A stretch of 24,301 nt of DNA, taken from positions 1-24,301 of the forward strand of contig UQKC01000038.1 of assembly GCA_900541495.1 (NCBI GenBank), read 5' to 3'. Position numbers and translations under genes: made by a program. Under the pieces are notes generated by a model. That model saw only the letters and a program-made list of their open reading frames with translations, ran no database searches and was not told where the DNA came from. Within the stretch, counting starts at the first letter, position 1, and every line of letters begins with the position of its first letter. This DNA is from an uncultured Ruminococcus sp. Its GTDB lineage: Bacteria; Bacillota; Clostridia; Oscillospirales; Ruminococcaceae. Shown one piece after another: positions 1 to 7,383 of the stretch.

Positions 1-1468
1 GGATAACTGCGAGAGCGATAGGAGCGTTGCCTGTTGCAGGGTTAGCATCAGTTGTGTCATCAGCAACTGTGTCGTCAGCAGCAACATCATCATCAGCAAC
101 ATCATCAGCAACGTCGTCATCAGCAACATCGTCATCAGCAACATCATCAGCAGCATCGTCGTCAGCTACTGTATCATCTTCAGCAGCATCTTCACCTTCG
201 TCGAGGTCAGCGCCGTCATCTTCAATACCAGCATCTGTGGAAGCATCGTCAGCTGCGAGAACGTAAGCTGCAACGTCCATAGAATCCCAGTACCACTCAG
301 AAGATGTAGCAAGCTGGAGTGTCTGAACTGCAGAAGCAGGAGATACGAAGCTGTTGCCGCCTGTGAGGTCAGACCAGCTGAAGGATACGGAAGTCTTGCT
401 GTACTCGAAAGGAGTTACAGTGCTCTGGTTCATTGTGTAACCGTTGTTAGCAACGAGAGCAGCATTGAAGAGGTTGTTGAATGCATAGCTATCAGAGTAT
501 GTGTAGCCTGTGCCTTCATCACCGAAGAGGTTGTAGAGGTGCTGAGGGAAGGACTTGAACTGGCTGTCGCCCATCCATGACTCTGTGCCAGGAACGTTTG
601 TTACATAGTAGCCAGGGAAGTTAACAGCGTTGCCGATCCAAGATTCCTTGCCAGCGAGCCAAGATTCAGAAATAACGTTATCTGTAGCTGTGTTGAATGT
701 GAATACAACATCATCGTAGTTAGCAACCATATCGTTGATTACTGCGGAAACGTTCTTGTATCCATTATCCTTATCCTTTGTGCCCTTAGTAGCAAGACGA
801 GCGAAGATTTCAGCAGTATTGCTTGTTGTGTTAGCAATAGTCTTCATTGGCTTCTTAACGTCAGCTTCGGAAACAACGCCCTTGCCGTTGTAAACAGTGG
901 CATTATCATCTTCGAGCTTGCACTTGCTAGCTACGATATCAGCTGTGAACTTGCCCTGATCAGCATCGGAAACAAGACCAAGATTAGCCATTGTAAGAGT
1001 GATGTCGAGGCCTTCAGCGCCAGGATTGAAAGCTTCTGCGATAGATGCAGCAAGAGCAGGGTTCTTAAGGTCAATCTTGTATTCCCAAGCATCAAGTGTG
1101 CCGTCGGAGTCTGTATCAACCTTATTAAGCGATGTTGTGCCATCGTAGTTGGAAGAGCTGGAGTTAGATGTGAATGTGAATGTGTAAGAAGTCTTTGTGG
1201 ACTTATCAGCAACTGTTACATTAACATCCTGGTTAACCAATGTTACATAAGTGAAAGGAATTGTGAGCTTGAGTTCACCGATCTGAGTTGCGATACCCTT
1301 ACCAACGAAAGTAAGGCTAGCGGACTTTGCCTTTTCCTTGATTGTGAGGTCATAGTGTACGGACTTTGCTTCTGTAGCGCCTTCGTCTACAGCGGAAACT
1401 GTTGTAGCCATTGCAGATACGGCCATTGCGCATGCAGCAACTGCTGCGATTGTCTTTTTCATGTTCAT
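1..1468 (-). CDS. Secreted, probably wall-anchored protein (NPxTG tail), 3' end cut off by window edge
   Basis: 489 codons are visible and the frame runs off the left edge. The ATG at 1468 lies about 8 nt after AAGGAGG (1484-1478); the next in-frame ATG at 1462 fits the site less well. Residues 1-26 form a signal peptide ending VSA. The mature part has no family I recognise; residues 118-126 (DTDSDGTLD) look like an EF-hand or TSP3-type calcium loop. Residues about 408-475 are an acidic linker built from VADD/VADDD units. It is followed by NPATG (476-480) and the start of a hydrophobic stretch (NAPIALAVI), as in a sortase-type anchor; the basic end would lie outside the window. Lysine is almost always AAG, threonine mostly ACA and asparagine mostly AAC, a bias typical of highly expressed genes. 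An abundant surface protein is likely; its function is unknown. Confidence 0.85.
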   Translation of the reverse strand, partial: MNMKKTIAAVAACAMAVSAMATTVSAVDEGATEAKSVHYDLTIKEKAKSASLTFVGKGIATQIGELKLTIPFTYVTLVNQDVNVTVADKSTKTSYTFTFTSNSSSSNYDGTTSLNKVDTDSDGTLDAWEYKIDLKNPALAASIAEAFNPGAEGLDITLTMANLGLVSDADQGKFTADIVASKCKLEDDNATVYNGKGVVSEADVKKPMKTIANTTSNTAEIFARLATKGTKDKDNGYKNVSAVINDMVANYDDVVFTFNTATDNVISESWLAGKESWIGNAVNFPGYYVTNVPGTESWMGDSQFKSFPQHLYNLFGDEGTGYTYSDSYAFNNLFNAALVANNGYTMNQSTVTPFEYSKTSVSFSWSDLTGGNSFVSPASAVQTLQLATSSEWYWDSMDVAAYVLAADDASTDAGIEDDGADLDEGEDAAEDDTVADDDAADDVADDDVADDDVADDVADDDVAADDTVADDTTDANPATGNAPIALAVI

Positions 1469-1507
1469 GAAAAATTCCTCCTTGTTTTGTTTTGTTTTTC
1501 TTTATTT

Positions 1508-1530
1508 ATTTCCAAATATAAAATGGAAAT
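1508..1530 (-). other. 5' UTR hairpin upstream of the surface protein gene
   Basis: ATTTCCA (1508-1514) and TGGAAAT (1524-1530) form a 7-bp inverted repeat with a 9-nt loop inside the untranslated leader, about 25 nt before the ribosome binding site. It could stabilise the mRNA or affect ribosome access; the sequence does not show which. Confidence 0.4.
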
Positions 1531-1595
1531 CAATAGAATAGTGGTGTTTCGAGCGCTTATACGTTTTATGTATTCACTCTTAACATCGTGCTTTA

Positions 1596-1624
1596 ATTCT
1601 ACCATTTCATTCGCCAACTGTCAA
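1596..1624 (-). promoter_or_regulatory. Strong sigma-A-type promoter of the NPxTG surface protein gene
   Basis: Read on the minus strand, TTGACA (1624-1619) is followed after exactly 17 bases by TAGAAT (1601-1596). A start near 1589 would give a 5' UTR of about 120 nt, ending at a near-perfect Shine-Dalgarno. The consensus -35 and ideal spacer agree with the biased codon use of the gene. Confidence 0.8.
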
Positions 1625-1680
1625 TGTACATCTGTCACAAATTTAAAATTCAAAATTAGTTGTATTATATAGTTTTTTAC

Positions 1681-1710
1681 TAAAATTCAGCCGAAACGAC
1701 CGATTTTATG
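1681..1710 (-). terminator. Weak candidate terminator after the four-gene minus-strand operon
   Basis: On the minus strand, AAAAT-CGGTCG and CGGCTG-AATTTTA can fold into an imperfect hairpin with G-U pairs and a TTT loop, ending in a short U run. It lies about 65 nt after the stop of the last operon gene and before the promoter of the surface-protein gene. The rest of 1625-1773 is AT-rich with nothing else I recognise. Confidence 0.35.
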
Positions 1711-1773
1711 CGAAATTTTGTTACTTTGCGTTACCGTTTGTAACTTCTTTGTAATTTTTGAAGAACGAAGATC

Positions 1774-2700
1774 TTATCCGATAAAGTTGAAATATCTTAC
1801 ACGTCCCGTGAGTTTTTCAAGCATTTCAAGGCGGACTTTATTCTTCATTTCCGGCTTAACGAAATAGTAGATATAGGTTTCGAGCATATCGACATCGGGT
1901 GCGCTTCTACCCTCGAGCTTGAATTCCCTGAAGCCCATTGGAACGTATTTTTCCTGAATGGCTTCGGGCGAGATAAAGGTCGGGAGCTGTGTTATATCAT
2001 AGATATTTCTTCCCATGAACGGACATTCAAAGTCCTTGAACTGAAGCTTTCCGCCGACTGCAGAATATCCGGCTTCGCAGCGTTCAAGCTGAACTTTTCC
2101 GATAGTTCTGTAATGTTCGCCGCGGCGGGGGCAGTTCGGCTGACAGAGCGCATTTACGAGGATCTCGCATCTGCCCTTGTCCTTTATCTTTTCGAGTTCA
2201 TCGAATTTATTGTTCCAGTTATAATCGAGGACAACGAGGTTGTATGGCTTTTCAAGCTCGGCATTTACGCCGTCCATATCTCTTATTTCCTTGCAGGTTG
2301 AGGAGGTTATCTTATACCGTGGGTAATTTTCGCGGATATATTTTTCGAGAACTTCGCTCATAACTATGACCTGATTTATGCCGTTGTCAGCCATTTTGAG
2401 TATCTCGTTGCAGTTTTTGTCGGAAAGATGCTCCTCGGTGATGAGAGGGTTCGTGAAAGTAAAGCGGATAGGAACCTTCAGCTCGTCAAAGGTCTTGATG
2501 ATTAGTTCGGTGAGCTTTGGGTCGAACTGACCGCCTACACCTCTTCCGCCGTTCCATGTCGAGCCGTCAAAGCCGCCGAAAACGGACGCTATCTCCAATC
2601 CATCGACGAAATATTCGGGGTGTTCGCGAAGAGTTTCTATCATCAGCTTGTTAAGACTGAAATGATGTGTAAAGCTCGGGAGATGAAAATATATGCTCAT
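1774..2700 (-). CDS. U32-like TIM-barrel protein with a probable four-cysteine Fe-S site
   Basis: 308 aa from the ATG at 2700, preceded by AAAGGA. A longer frame from a GTG at 2772 has no comparable site, so I prefer 2700. Residues 258-266 (REFKLEGRS) match the conserved K-[IL]-E-G-R block of the peptidase U32 family. Four cysteines, C186, C190, C208 and C226, sit upstream of it in an arrangement like the [4Fe-4S]-binding cysteines of UbiU/UbiV-type U32 proteins. U32 members are TIM-barrel-type enzymes acting in ubiquinone hydroxylation, rRNA hydroxylation or collagen-like proteolysis. The protein is shorter than most and the substrate cannot be told. There is no signal peptide, so it is cytoplasmic. 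It is the last gene of the operon, 64 nt after the amidohydrolase. Confidence 0.65.
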   Translation of the reverse strand: MSIYFHLPSFTHHFSLNKLMIETLREHPEYFVDGLEIASVFGGFDGSTWNGGRGVGGQFDPKLTELIIKTFDELKVPIRFTFTNPLITEEHLSDKNCNEILKMADNGINQVIVMSEVLEKYIRENYPRYKITSSTCKEIRDMDGVNAELEKPYNLVVLDYNWNNKFDELEKIKDKGRCEILVNALCQPNCPRRGEHYRTIGKVQLERCEAGYSAVGGKLQFKDFECPFMGRNIYDITQLPTFISPEAIQEKYVPMGFREFKLEGRSAPDVDMLETYIYYFVKPEMKNKVRLEMLEKLTGRVRYFNFIG

Positions 2701-2764
2701 TTTTCTGATTCCTTTCTTGGGCAGATTTATATTAAAAGGGACGAAATTTTTGTTGAAAATGCCG

Positions 2765-4051
2765 TTATTCACTCAACATTCTTTTAAGTGAAACACCTGC
2801 ATCGGCATAAGTTTTTTCGAGGTCGATAGTTGTGAATCCGCCGTTCTCGTAGAGGATTTTTCCTGCGCACATCGTCAGCAGAACGTTCTGCTTCGAGCCG
2901 CTGTAAACGAGGTTCTTGGGGATATTGTGGAGAGGGCGCATATTGGGCGCATTGAGGTCGATAACGATAAGGTCGGCTTTCTTGCCCTTTGCGATGCCGT
3001 CGCAGTTGTCAAGTCCCATTGCGTTCGCTGAGCCGCAGCAAGCCATTCGCAGTATTCTGTCCGCAGGCATTGCCGCCGCGTCTTTAAGCTGTATCTTCTG
3101 CAAAACAGCCGCAAGGTACATTTCACGGAACATATCGAGGGCGTTGTTGCTCGCCGCACCGTCCGTGCCTATCGCAAGCTTTATGCCCTTTTCCGTCATT
3201 TTCACAAGGGGAGCGATGCCGCTTGCAAGCTTTGCGTTCGAGCAGGGGTTCGTAACTGCCCAGAGTCCTCTTCTGCGGAAAATTTCGATGTCGTTATCGC
3301 TCATATATACGCAGTGGAAACCGCCGCCGCCGTACTCGAACACACCTGCTCTTTCCATAAGCTCGGTCGGTGTATAGCCATAGCGTCCGATGCACTCCTT
3401 CGTTTCGGAGAGGGTTTCGCTGTTGTGGGCGTAAACGGGAGCTTTGTACTTCTTTGCAAGCTCGCCGATGCCGTTTATGATCGAAACATGGGTCGTATAT
3501 TCTGCGTGGAAGCCAAGACGGTAGCTGACGAATTCGCTTCTGTCCTTATACTTATTGTATAATGTTTCAAGCTTTGTAAGGGCAGCGTCACATTCGTCCT
3601 CCGAGCCTGCGACCGAGCCGCACATTATTGTGCGGAAGCCCGTTTCCTCGGAAGCTTTTGCCATATATTCGGGTTCAAAATACATATCGAAATCCGCCGT
3701 GATGCCGCTTGTGAGGTATTCGGCAAAAGCAATTTTCGAGAAAGTATAGATATCATCGCCCGTGAGCTTTGCCTCCATTGGAAAGACCTGCTTGAAAAGC
3801 CAGTCCTGCAATGGAAGGTCGTCCGCATACGAACGGAGAAATGTCATTGCCGAATGTGTATGCGCATTCTTGAACGAGGGCATTATAAGGTTGCCGTTGA
3901 GGTTTATTTCGCGCTCAAAAGTGCTCTTGGGTGCATTTTCGCTGTCGCCGACATAGGAAATAACTCCACCGTCGGTGTGAACTTCACCGAAATCGACATT
4001 CATTCCGTTTTCAAGGCTCAGTATTCGCGCATTGTAAAAGCGTACAGCCAT
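2765..4051 (-). CDS. mtaD: Amidohydrolase, 5-methylthioadenosine/S-adenosylhomocysteine deaminase type
   Basis: 428 aa. The metal-dependent amidohydrolase barrel is complete: HTH (H64, H66) in the AHTHSAM block, H182 in FHAE, AHNSE (H209, E212), H246 and GTDGAAS (D297). These correspond to the zinc ligands and substrate-contacting residues of MTA/SAH deaminases, which hydrolyse methylthioadenosine or S-adenosylhomocysteine to the inosine form plus ammonia. The block around residues 73-92 (RSYADDLPLQDWL, then FPMEA) is also typical of that group. Related families deaminate other purine-like compounds, so the exact substrate is not certain. The ATG (4051-4049) follows the stop of the upstream TadA-GNAT gene after one base, so the two are probably translationally coupled. 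Cytoplasmic. Confidence 0.85.
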   Translation of the reverse strand: MAVRFYNARILSLENGMNVDFGEVHTDGGVISYVGDSENAPKSTFEREINLNGNLIMPSFKNAHTHSAMTFLRSYADDLPLQDWLFKQVFPMEAKLTGDDIYTFSKIAFAEYLTSGITADFDMYFEPEYMAKASEETGFRTIMCGSVAGSEDECDAALTKLETLYNKYKDRSEFVSYRLGFHAEYTTHVSIINGIGELAKKYKAPVYAHNSETLSETKECIGRYGYTPTELMERAGVFEYGGGGFHCVYMSDNDIEIFRRRGLWAVTNPCSNAKLASGIAPLVKMTEKGIKLAIGTDGAASNNALDMFREMYLAAVLQKIQLKDAAAMPADRILRMACCGSANAMGLDNCDGIAKGKKADLIVIDLNAPNMRPLHNIPKNLVYSGSKQNVLLTMCAGKILYENGGFTTIDLEKTYADAGVSLKRMLSE

Positions 4052-4052
4052 T

Positions 4053-5462
4053 TCAGTTCATCTCCTTTATCATTTCCGTGTAGCCAAGCTCACGGAATCC
4101 CATTTTTTTATACAGATTGTAAGCTGTTTCATTTTCGGGTTCGACTTCAAGGCGGTATCTGCCCGTCACGCTGTCGAAGCGCTCAAAAAGCCGCTCGAAG
4201 AAAGTATTTCCCAAGCCTTTTCCTCTGAATTGGGGAAGAATATACAAGTCCTCGACCCAGACGGTCAGGGCGGCACTCTCGGTCTGGAAAGTTTTCGCGA
4301 TAGCGGCATAGCCTGCTCTTTCGCCGTTGTGAAGAAGTATCATACCCTCGAGGTAAATGTCCGAGCGCATCATTTCAGCGAAGATAGCTTCAAGCTTTTT
4401 CATCGGGAGAGGTTTTTCCACCGCGTCAGTGTGGTAAAAGGTATCCGCCGCACCGAGGAAGAACTCCCTGTCTTCTTCCTCTATCCTGCGGACGGAATTT
4501 ATATCGTATTGATAGAAGAAATCGTCCATAATGTAGCCGTTTCCTATATCGGTCACACCCTCGCCGATACGCCTGAAGCCGAGCTTTTCATATACCGCGA
4601 TAGAATTCGCGTTGTATTTGTTCACCGTGAGCCATATCGAACGGAGCGAACGCTCGGAGGCGATATCTTTTATAAGCTTGAAAGCCGCCGAAGCATAGCC
4701 TTTTCCGCGGAATTCCTTTTTTATATAAAGTTTGGATAAAAATAGCCTTTTTCCGTCATTTTTTATGGCAGTGTAGCCGATATGCTCACCGTTTCGGTGT
4801 ATATAATAGTATTCGTAGCCGTCATTTTTCATCTGCTCGGTCATAGCTTTTTCCGACTGGAACTTTTCGACCATATAATCTATCTGCTCCGCCGAAAGTA
4901 TCGAGGGAAACCACTCGTGCCATATCTCGTCGGCGATCGCGGCGAGGTTTTTGACCTGCTCCGCCGACTCAATTTTTATAAGCTTTATTCCGTTCATTCC
5001 GTTTTTCTTCTTTCTGAGTGCGCCGAAGAAGCTTTTCAGCTGAGCCTCACATTCGGTTCTCATCACTCCGCCTTTTATAATAGTATAGCTTCCGCAAAGC
5101 TCAAAGAGATTCGCCCTTGAACCTGCGAAGCCGTTTTTCGTATCCGATGCGCCGAAAACTACCCTGTCGAGCCGAGCGTTCGCTATCGCACCTGCGCACA
5201 TCGGACAGGGTTCAAGCGTCACGAACATCTCGCACCCCGAGAGTCTCCAGCCGCCGAGCTTTTCACAAGCGCTTGCAATAGCCGATATTTCGGCGTGACC
5301 GAGCGCAGTCCTGCCTTTTTCACGGGTATTTCTTCCCGTTCCGACTATTTCGCCGTCGCTCTTTCGGACTATGACCGCGCCTATCGGAGCTTCGCCGTCC
5401 GCGGCGGCTTTATCCGCGAGCATACGCGCTTTTTCCATATAAAATTCGTCGTTTCTCATCAT
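4053..5462 (-). CDS. TadA-type nucleoside/tRNA adenosine deaminase fused to two GNAT acetyltransferase domains
   Basis: 469 aa in one uninterrupted frame. Residues about 3-150 form a cytidine/adenosine-deaminase fold with HAE (56-58) and PCPMC (85-89), the zinc and catalytic motifs of TadA, which makes inosine at the tRNA-Arg wobble position. Residues about 156-320 are a GNAT domain with acetyl-CoA loop FRGKGYA (251-257) and a C-terminal YEKLGF. Residues about 323-469 are a second GNAT domain with FRGKGLG (412-418) and YKKMGF. TadA alone is usually about 150-170 aa, so the length is explained by the fusion. A methionine at 156 could permit internal initiation of the GNAT part, but its upstream site is weak. 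The start overlaps the stop of the upstream gene (ATGA), indicating coupling. Whether the GNAT domains act on tRNA, a protein or a small molecule cannot be read. Confidence 0.85.
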   Translation of the reverse strand: MMRNDEFYMEKARMLADKAAADGEAPIGAVIVRKSDGEIVGTGRNTREKGRTALGHAEISAIASACEKLGGWRLSGCEMFVTLEPCPMCAGAIANARLDRVVFGASDTKNGFAGSRANLFELCGSYTIIKGGVMRTECEAQLKSFFGALRKKKNGMNGIKLIKIESAEQVKNLAAIADEIWHEWFPSILSAEQIDYMVEKFQSEKAMTEQMKNDGYEYYYIHRNGEHIGYTAIKNDGKRLFLSKLYIKKEFRGKGYASAAFKLIKDIASERSLRSIWLTVNKYNANSIAVYEKLGFRRIGEGVTDIGNGYIMDDFFYQYDINSVRRIEEEDREFFLGAADTFYHTDAVEKPLPMKKLEAIFAEMMRSDIYLEGMILLHNGERAGYAAIAKTFQTESAALTVWVEDLYILPQFRGKGLGNTFFERLFERFDSVTGRYRLEVEPENETAYNLYKKMGFRELGYTEMIKEMN

Positions 5463-6616
5463 ACACGCATCACAAAGTTTATACTTATAATAGTATGTAT
5501 AATTATTATAGTAAAACCGACAACAACGGGGATAGAAGAAGCGATTATTCCGCACTTGTCGGTAAAGCTAAGATATCTTCCCTTGAAATTGAGCGAGAAG
5601 CTGTTGCTGTGGTCAATGAGAAGCTTTATAAAGCTTACCAGTCCGACAGCAAGGACAACGAACATTACTGTCATTACGATAAATCCGCCGTTTTCTTCGC
5701 TCGCGAACTCGTCTATCATAAACACGCCGTAGGAAACCGCCGCCATTGTTATGCGCATAAGTATCGCAGTGATGACCGAACCCGTCCGCACTGTGAAATA
5801 TCCGATAACGAGCGATGAAACGAACACATAGCAGAATGTGCTGAGGTTATAGGTTATGAGCGAAGTGAGCAGAGCCGTTATAACTATCGCGAAGCCGTCG
5901 CCGAACTGCCTTAACAGCTGCAAAAGCGCGCCGCGCGTATGTATTTCGCTTATAATGGGTATCAATATTATATGTACTATTAAATAAAGCACTAGAACAG
6001 CCTTGCTGTCGGGAATATCGAACAGCTTATCTTTTTCTATGCCAACAAAATGCAGTATCCGATCATAAACGCCCGAAGCCGCTATACAGCAGCCTGCCGC
6101 AAAAAGCATAACGGGAACTGCGTATTTGAAGAGCGTTCTGTTCGTTATCCTTGTCGGTATCATTACCTTGATCGGCATCTGCATTTTTTTATAGACATAC
6201 AAAAGCGGTATAAGACGCTTTATCACGCCGAAAAAGACATCTATTGCAAGAATGAGCCATTCATTCCCGTAGAAAGTTTTCGTGTATTTATCGAAGTAGA
6301 TATCCACGCCGAACGCAGCGAGCAGATTCGGGACGGCATATTTATACAAAAGGTCAATGATGCCGAGCAGCATCATCGTTACGCCGATGACGTTCATAAC
6401 TTTGCGCAGGGCGTTTCTTTCGGCAGCTTCGGGGTAATCCGTCACGAAGCCGTAGCCGTCAAGATAGGTAAGCTCATTCGGCTTGCTGACATAATAAAAG
6501 CCGACAGAATCACGCCGCTGTCTGCGCCAGGCCTTGAACATTTCGTTATAGGCTTTGTCCTGATAGCGCCAGTTAAGGCGGTCGTCATCATTTCGGTCGA
6601 TCTGTTTTGACGGCAT
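5459..6616 (-). CDS. CPBP-like multi-pass membrane protein with degenerate catalytic motifs
   Basis: 385 aa, ATG at 6616 after AAAGGAG. A charged N-terminus of about 85 residues is followed by roughly eight hydrophobic segments. The block SEIHTRGALLQLL resembles the first CPBP (Abi/CAAX protease) motif EExxxR, but the first glutamate is serine. The equivalents of the later motifs (around NLSTFCYVF and ILMRITMAAV) lack the usual histidines. I therefore read it as a CPBP-fold protein that has probably lost peptidase activity, or a very divergent member. It is the first gene of the four-gene operon and overlaps the next by 4 bases. CPBP proteins act in prenyl-protein processing, bacteriocin self-immunity or membrane-protein interaction; nothing here selects one of these. 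Confidence 0.6.
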   Translation of the reverse strand: MPSKQIDRNDDDRLNWRYQDKAYNEMFKAWRRQRRDSVGFYYVSKPNELTYLDGYGFVTDYPEAAERNALRKVMNVIGVTMMLLGIIDLLYKYAVPNLLAAFGVDIYFDKYTKTFYGNEWLILAIDVFFGVIKRLIPLLYVYKKMQMPIKVMIPTRITNRTLFKYAVPVMLFAAGCCIAASGVYDRILHFVGIEKDKLFDIPDSKAVLVLYLIVHIILIPIISEIHTRGALLQLLRQFGDGFAIVITALLTSLITYNLSTFCYVFVSSLVIGYFTVRTGSVITAILMRITMAAVSYGVFMIDEFASEENGGFIVMTVMFVVLAVGLVSFIKLLIDHSNSFSLNFKGRYLSFTDKCGIIASSIPVVVGFTIIIIHTIISINFVMRV

Positions 6617-6651
6617 AAAAACGCTCCTTTCCGCAGTTATACTTATAAATT

Positions 6652-6660
6652 ATTATATCA
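6652..6660 (-). promoter_or_regulatory. Extended -10 promoter of the four-gene minus-strand operon
   Basis: On the minus strand TG-A-TATAAT (6660-6652) is a perfect extended -10 element. No good -35 is seen at 16-18 bases, as is common for extended -10 promoters. It lies 36 nt before the start codon of the CPBP-like gene. Confidence 0.6.
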
Positions 6661-6832
6661 CGAAATTATGACTATTTATAAATAAAAATATATATATTTT
6701 CTAACAATGGAGTTCGTCAGAATTAACAAGTATAACGTTTCACTTTCCGCATATTTTTGTTTATCATTTTAATTGTTAATAAAACAAACTATTTTAAATT
6801 ACAAATATTTGCTTTTAAAACAATCTCAATGT

Positions 6833-6841
6833 TGCTATAAT
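6833..6841 (+). promoter_or_regulatory. Extended -10 promoter of the marR-ABC exporter operon
   Basis: TG-C-TATAAT (6833-6841) has a weak -35 (TTTTAA) 17 bases upstream. Transcription would begin near 6848. The 6617-6900 gap is very AT-rich (especially 6660-6830) and holds two divergent promoters; no clear MarR palindrome was recognised, though the inter-promoter region is the natural place for one. Confidence 0.65.
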
Positions 6842-6900
6842 ATATCTACACTCAAAAAATGTTTTTGCAGGCAGATAATATAAGGAAAGGAGCGTTAAAT

Positions 6901-7383
6901 TTGAAAGAGGAAAAAATTCTGGGCTATATCAGACAGATATCGGCAACGGTAGATGCCCATTGCCGCACAACGAGCGATAAAATGGAGCTTACGCCTATGC
7001 AGTGCTTCTGCATAGTGTATATCCACGAAAACAAGGGCAGGGATTTCTGTTCGACCGATCTTTGCGATATTCTCGGAACGTCCCGTGCGTCCGTTTCGCT
7101 TCTTTTAAAAGGGCTGAAACAGAAAGGGTATCTTCAGATGATATCCGTTGAGGGCGATGACCGAAAGAAACAGCTTGAGCTTACGCCGAAAGCTGCCGAA
7201 TTCACCGCTTTTCTCAAAAAGGATATGGACGATCTTGACAAAGCATTGCTCGAGGGTATCCCAGCCGAAGATATGCCAATAATCAGCCGCGGACTTAAAA
7301 TTATGCTCGCAAATATGAAACAATATCAAAAAGGAGGTATGTGCTGTGATAAAAACACTTATGGCACAGATCAAACAGTATAA
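6901..7383 (+). CDS. MarR-family transcriptional regulator of the adjacent ABC exporter
   Basis: 160 aa using a TTG start at 6901, which lies 8 nt after AAAGGAG. An in-frame ATG at 6859 lies upstream of this site and lacks one of its own. The centre is a winged helix-turn-helix: residues about 29-60 lead into the recognition helix TSRASVSLLLKGLKQKGY (60-77), then the wing with GDDRKKQLELT (85-95), close to the MarR D-x-R-x3-[VL]-x-LT pattern. MarR proteins usually repress a neighbouring transporter operon and are released by a small ligand. Its last 38 bases overlap the first ABC gene, so the three genes are one transcriptional unit. Several cysteines (C21, C35, C37, C50, C55) are present, which may or may not be redox-relevant. 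Confidence 0.88.
   Translation: MKEEKILGYIRQISATVDAHCRTTSDKMELTPMQCFCIVYIHENKGRDFCSTDLCDILGTSRASVSLLLKGLKQKGYLQMISVEGDDRKKQLELTPKAAEFTAFLKKDMDDLDKALLEGIPAEDMPIISRGLKIMLANMKQYQKGGMCCDKNTYGTDQTV

Noticed and set aside
50..190. Short repeats that might be taken for a CRISPR or microsatellite array
   Set aside because: The units are in-frame codons for Val-Ala-Asp without spacers of constant size; they code for a protein linker.
27..282. Plus-strand frames rich in Ser/Ala/Thr or Gln/His
   Set aside because: They are the complement of the VADD repeats in the minus-strand surface-protein gene, with no ribosome binding site and no independent support.
2701..2772. N-terminal extension of the U32-like gene from a GTG at 2772
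   Set aside because: No ribosome binding site matches the GTG, whereas the ATG at 2700 has AAAGGA at good distance.
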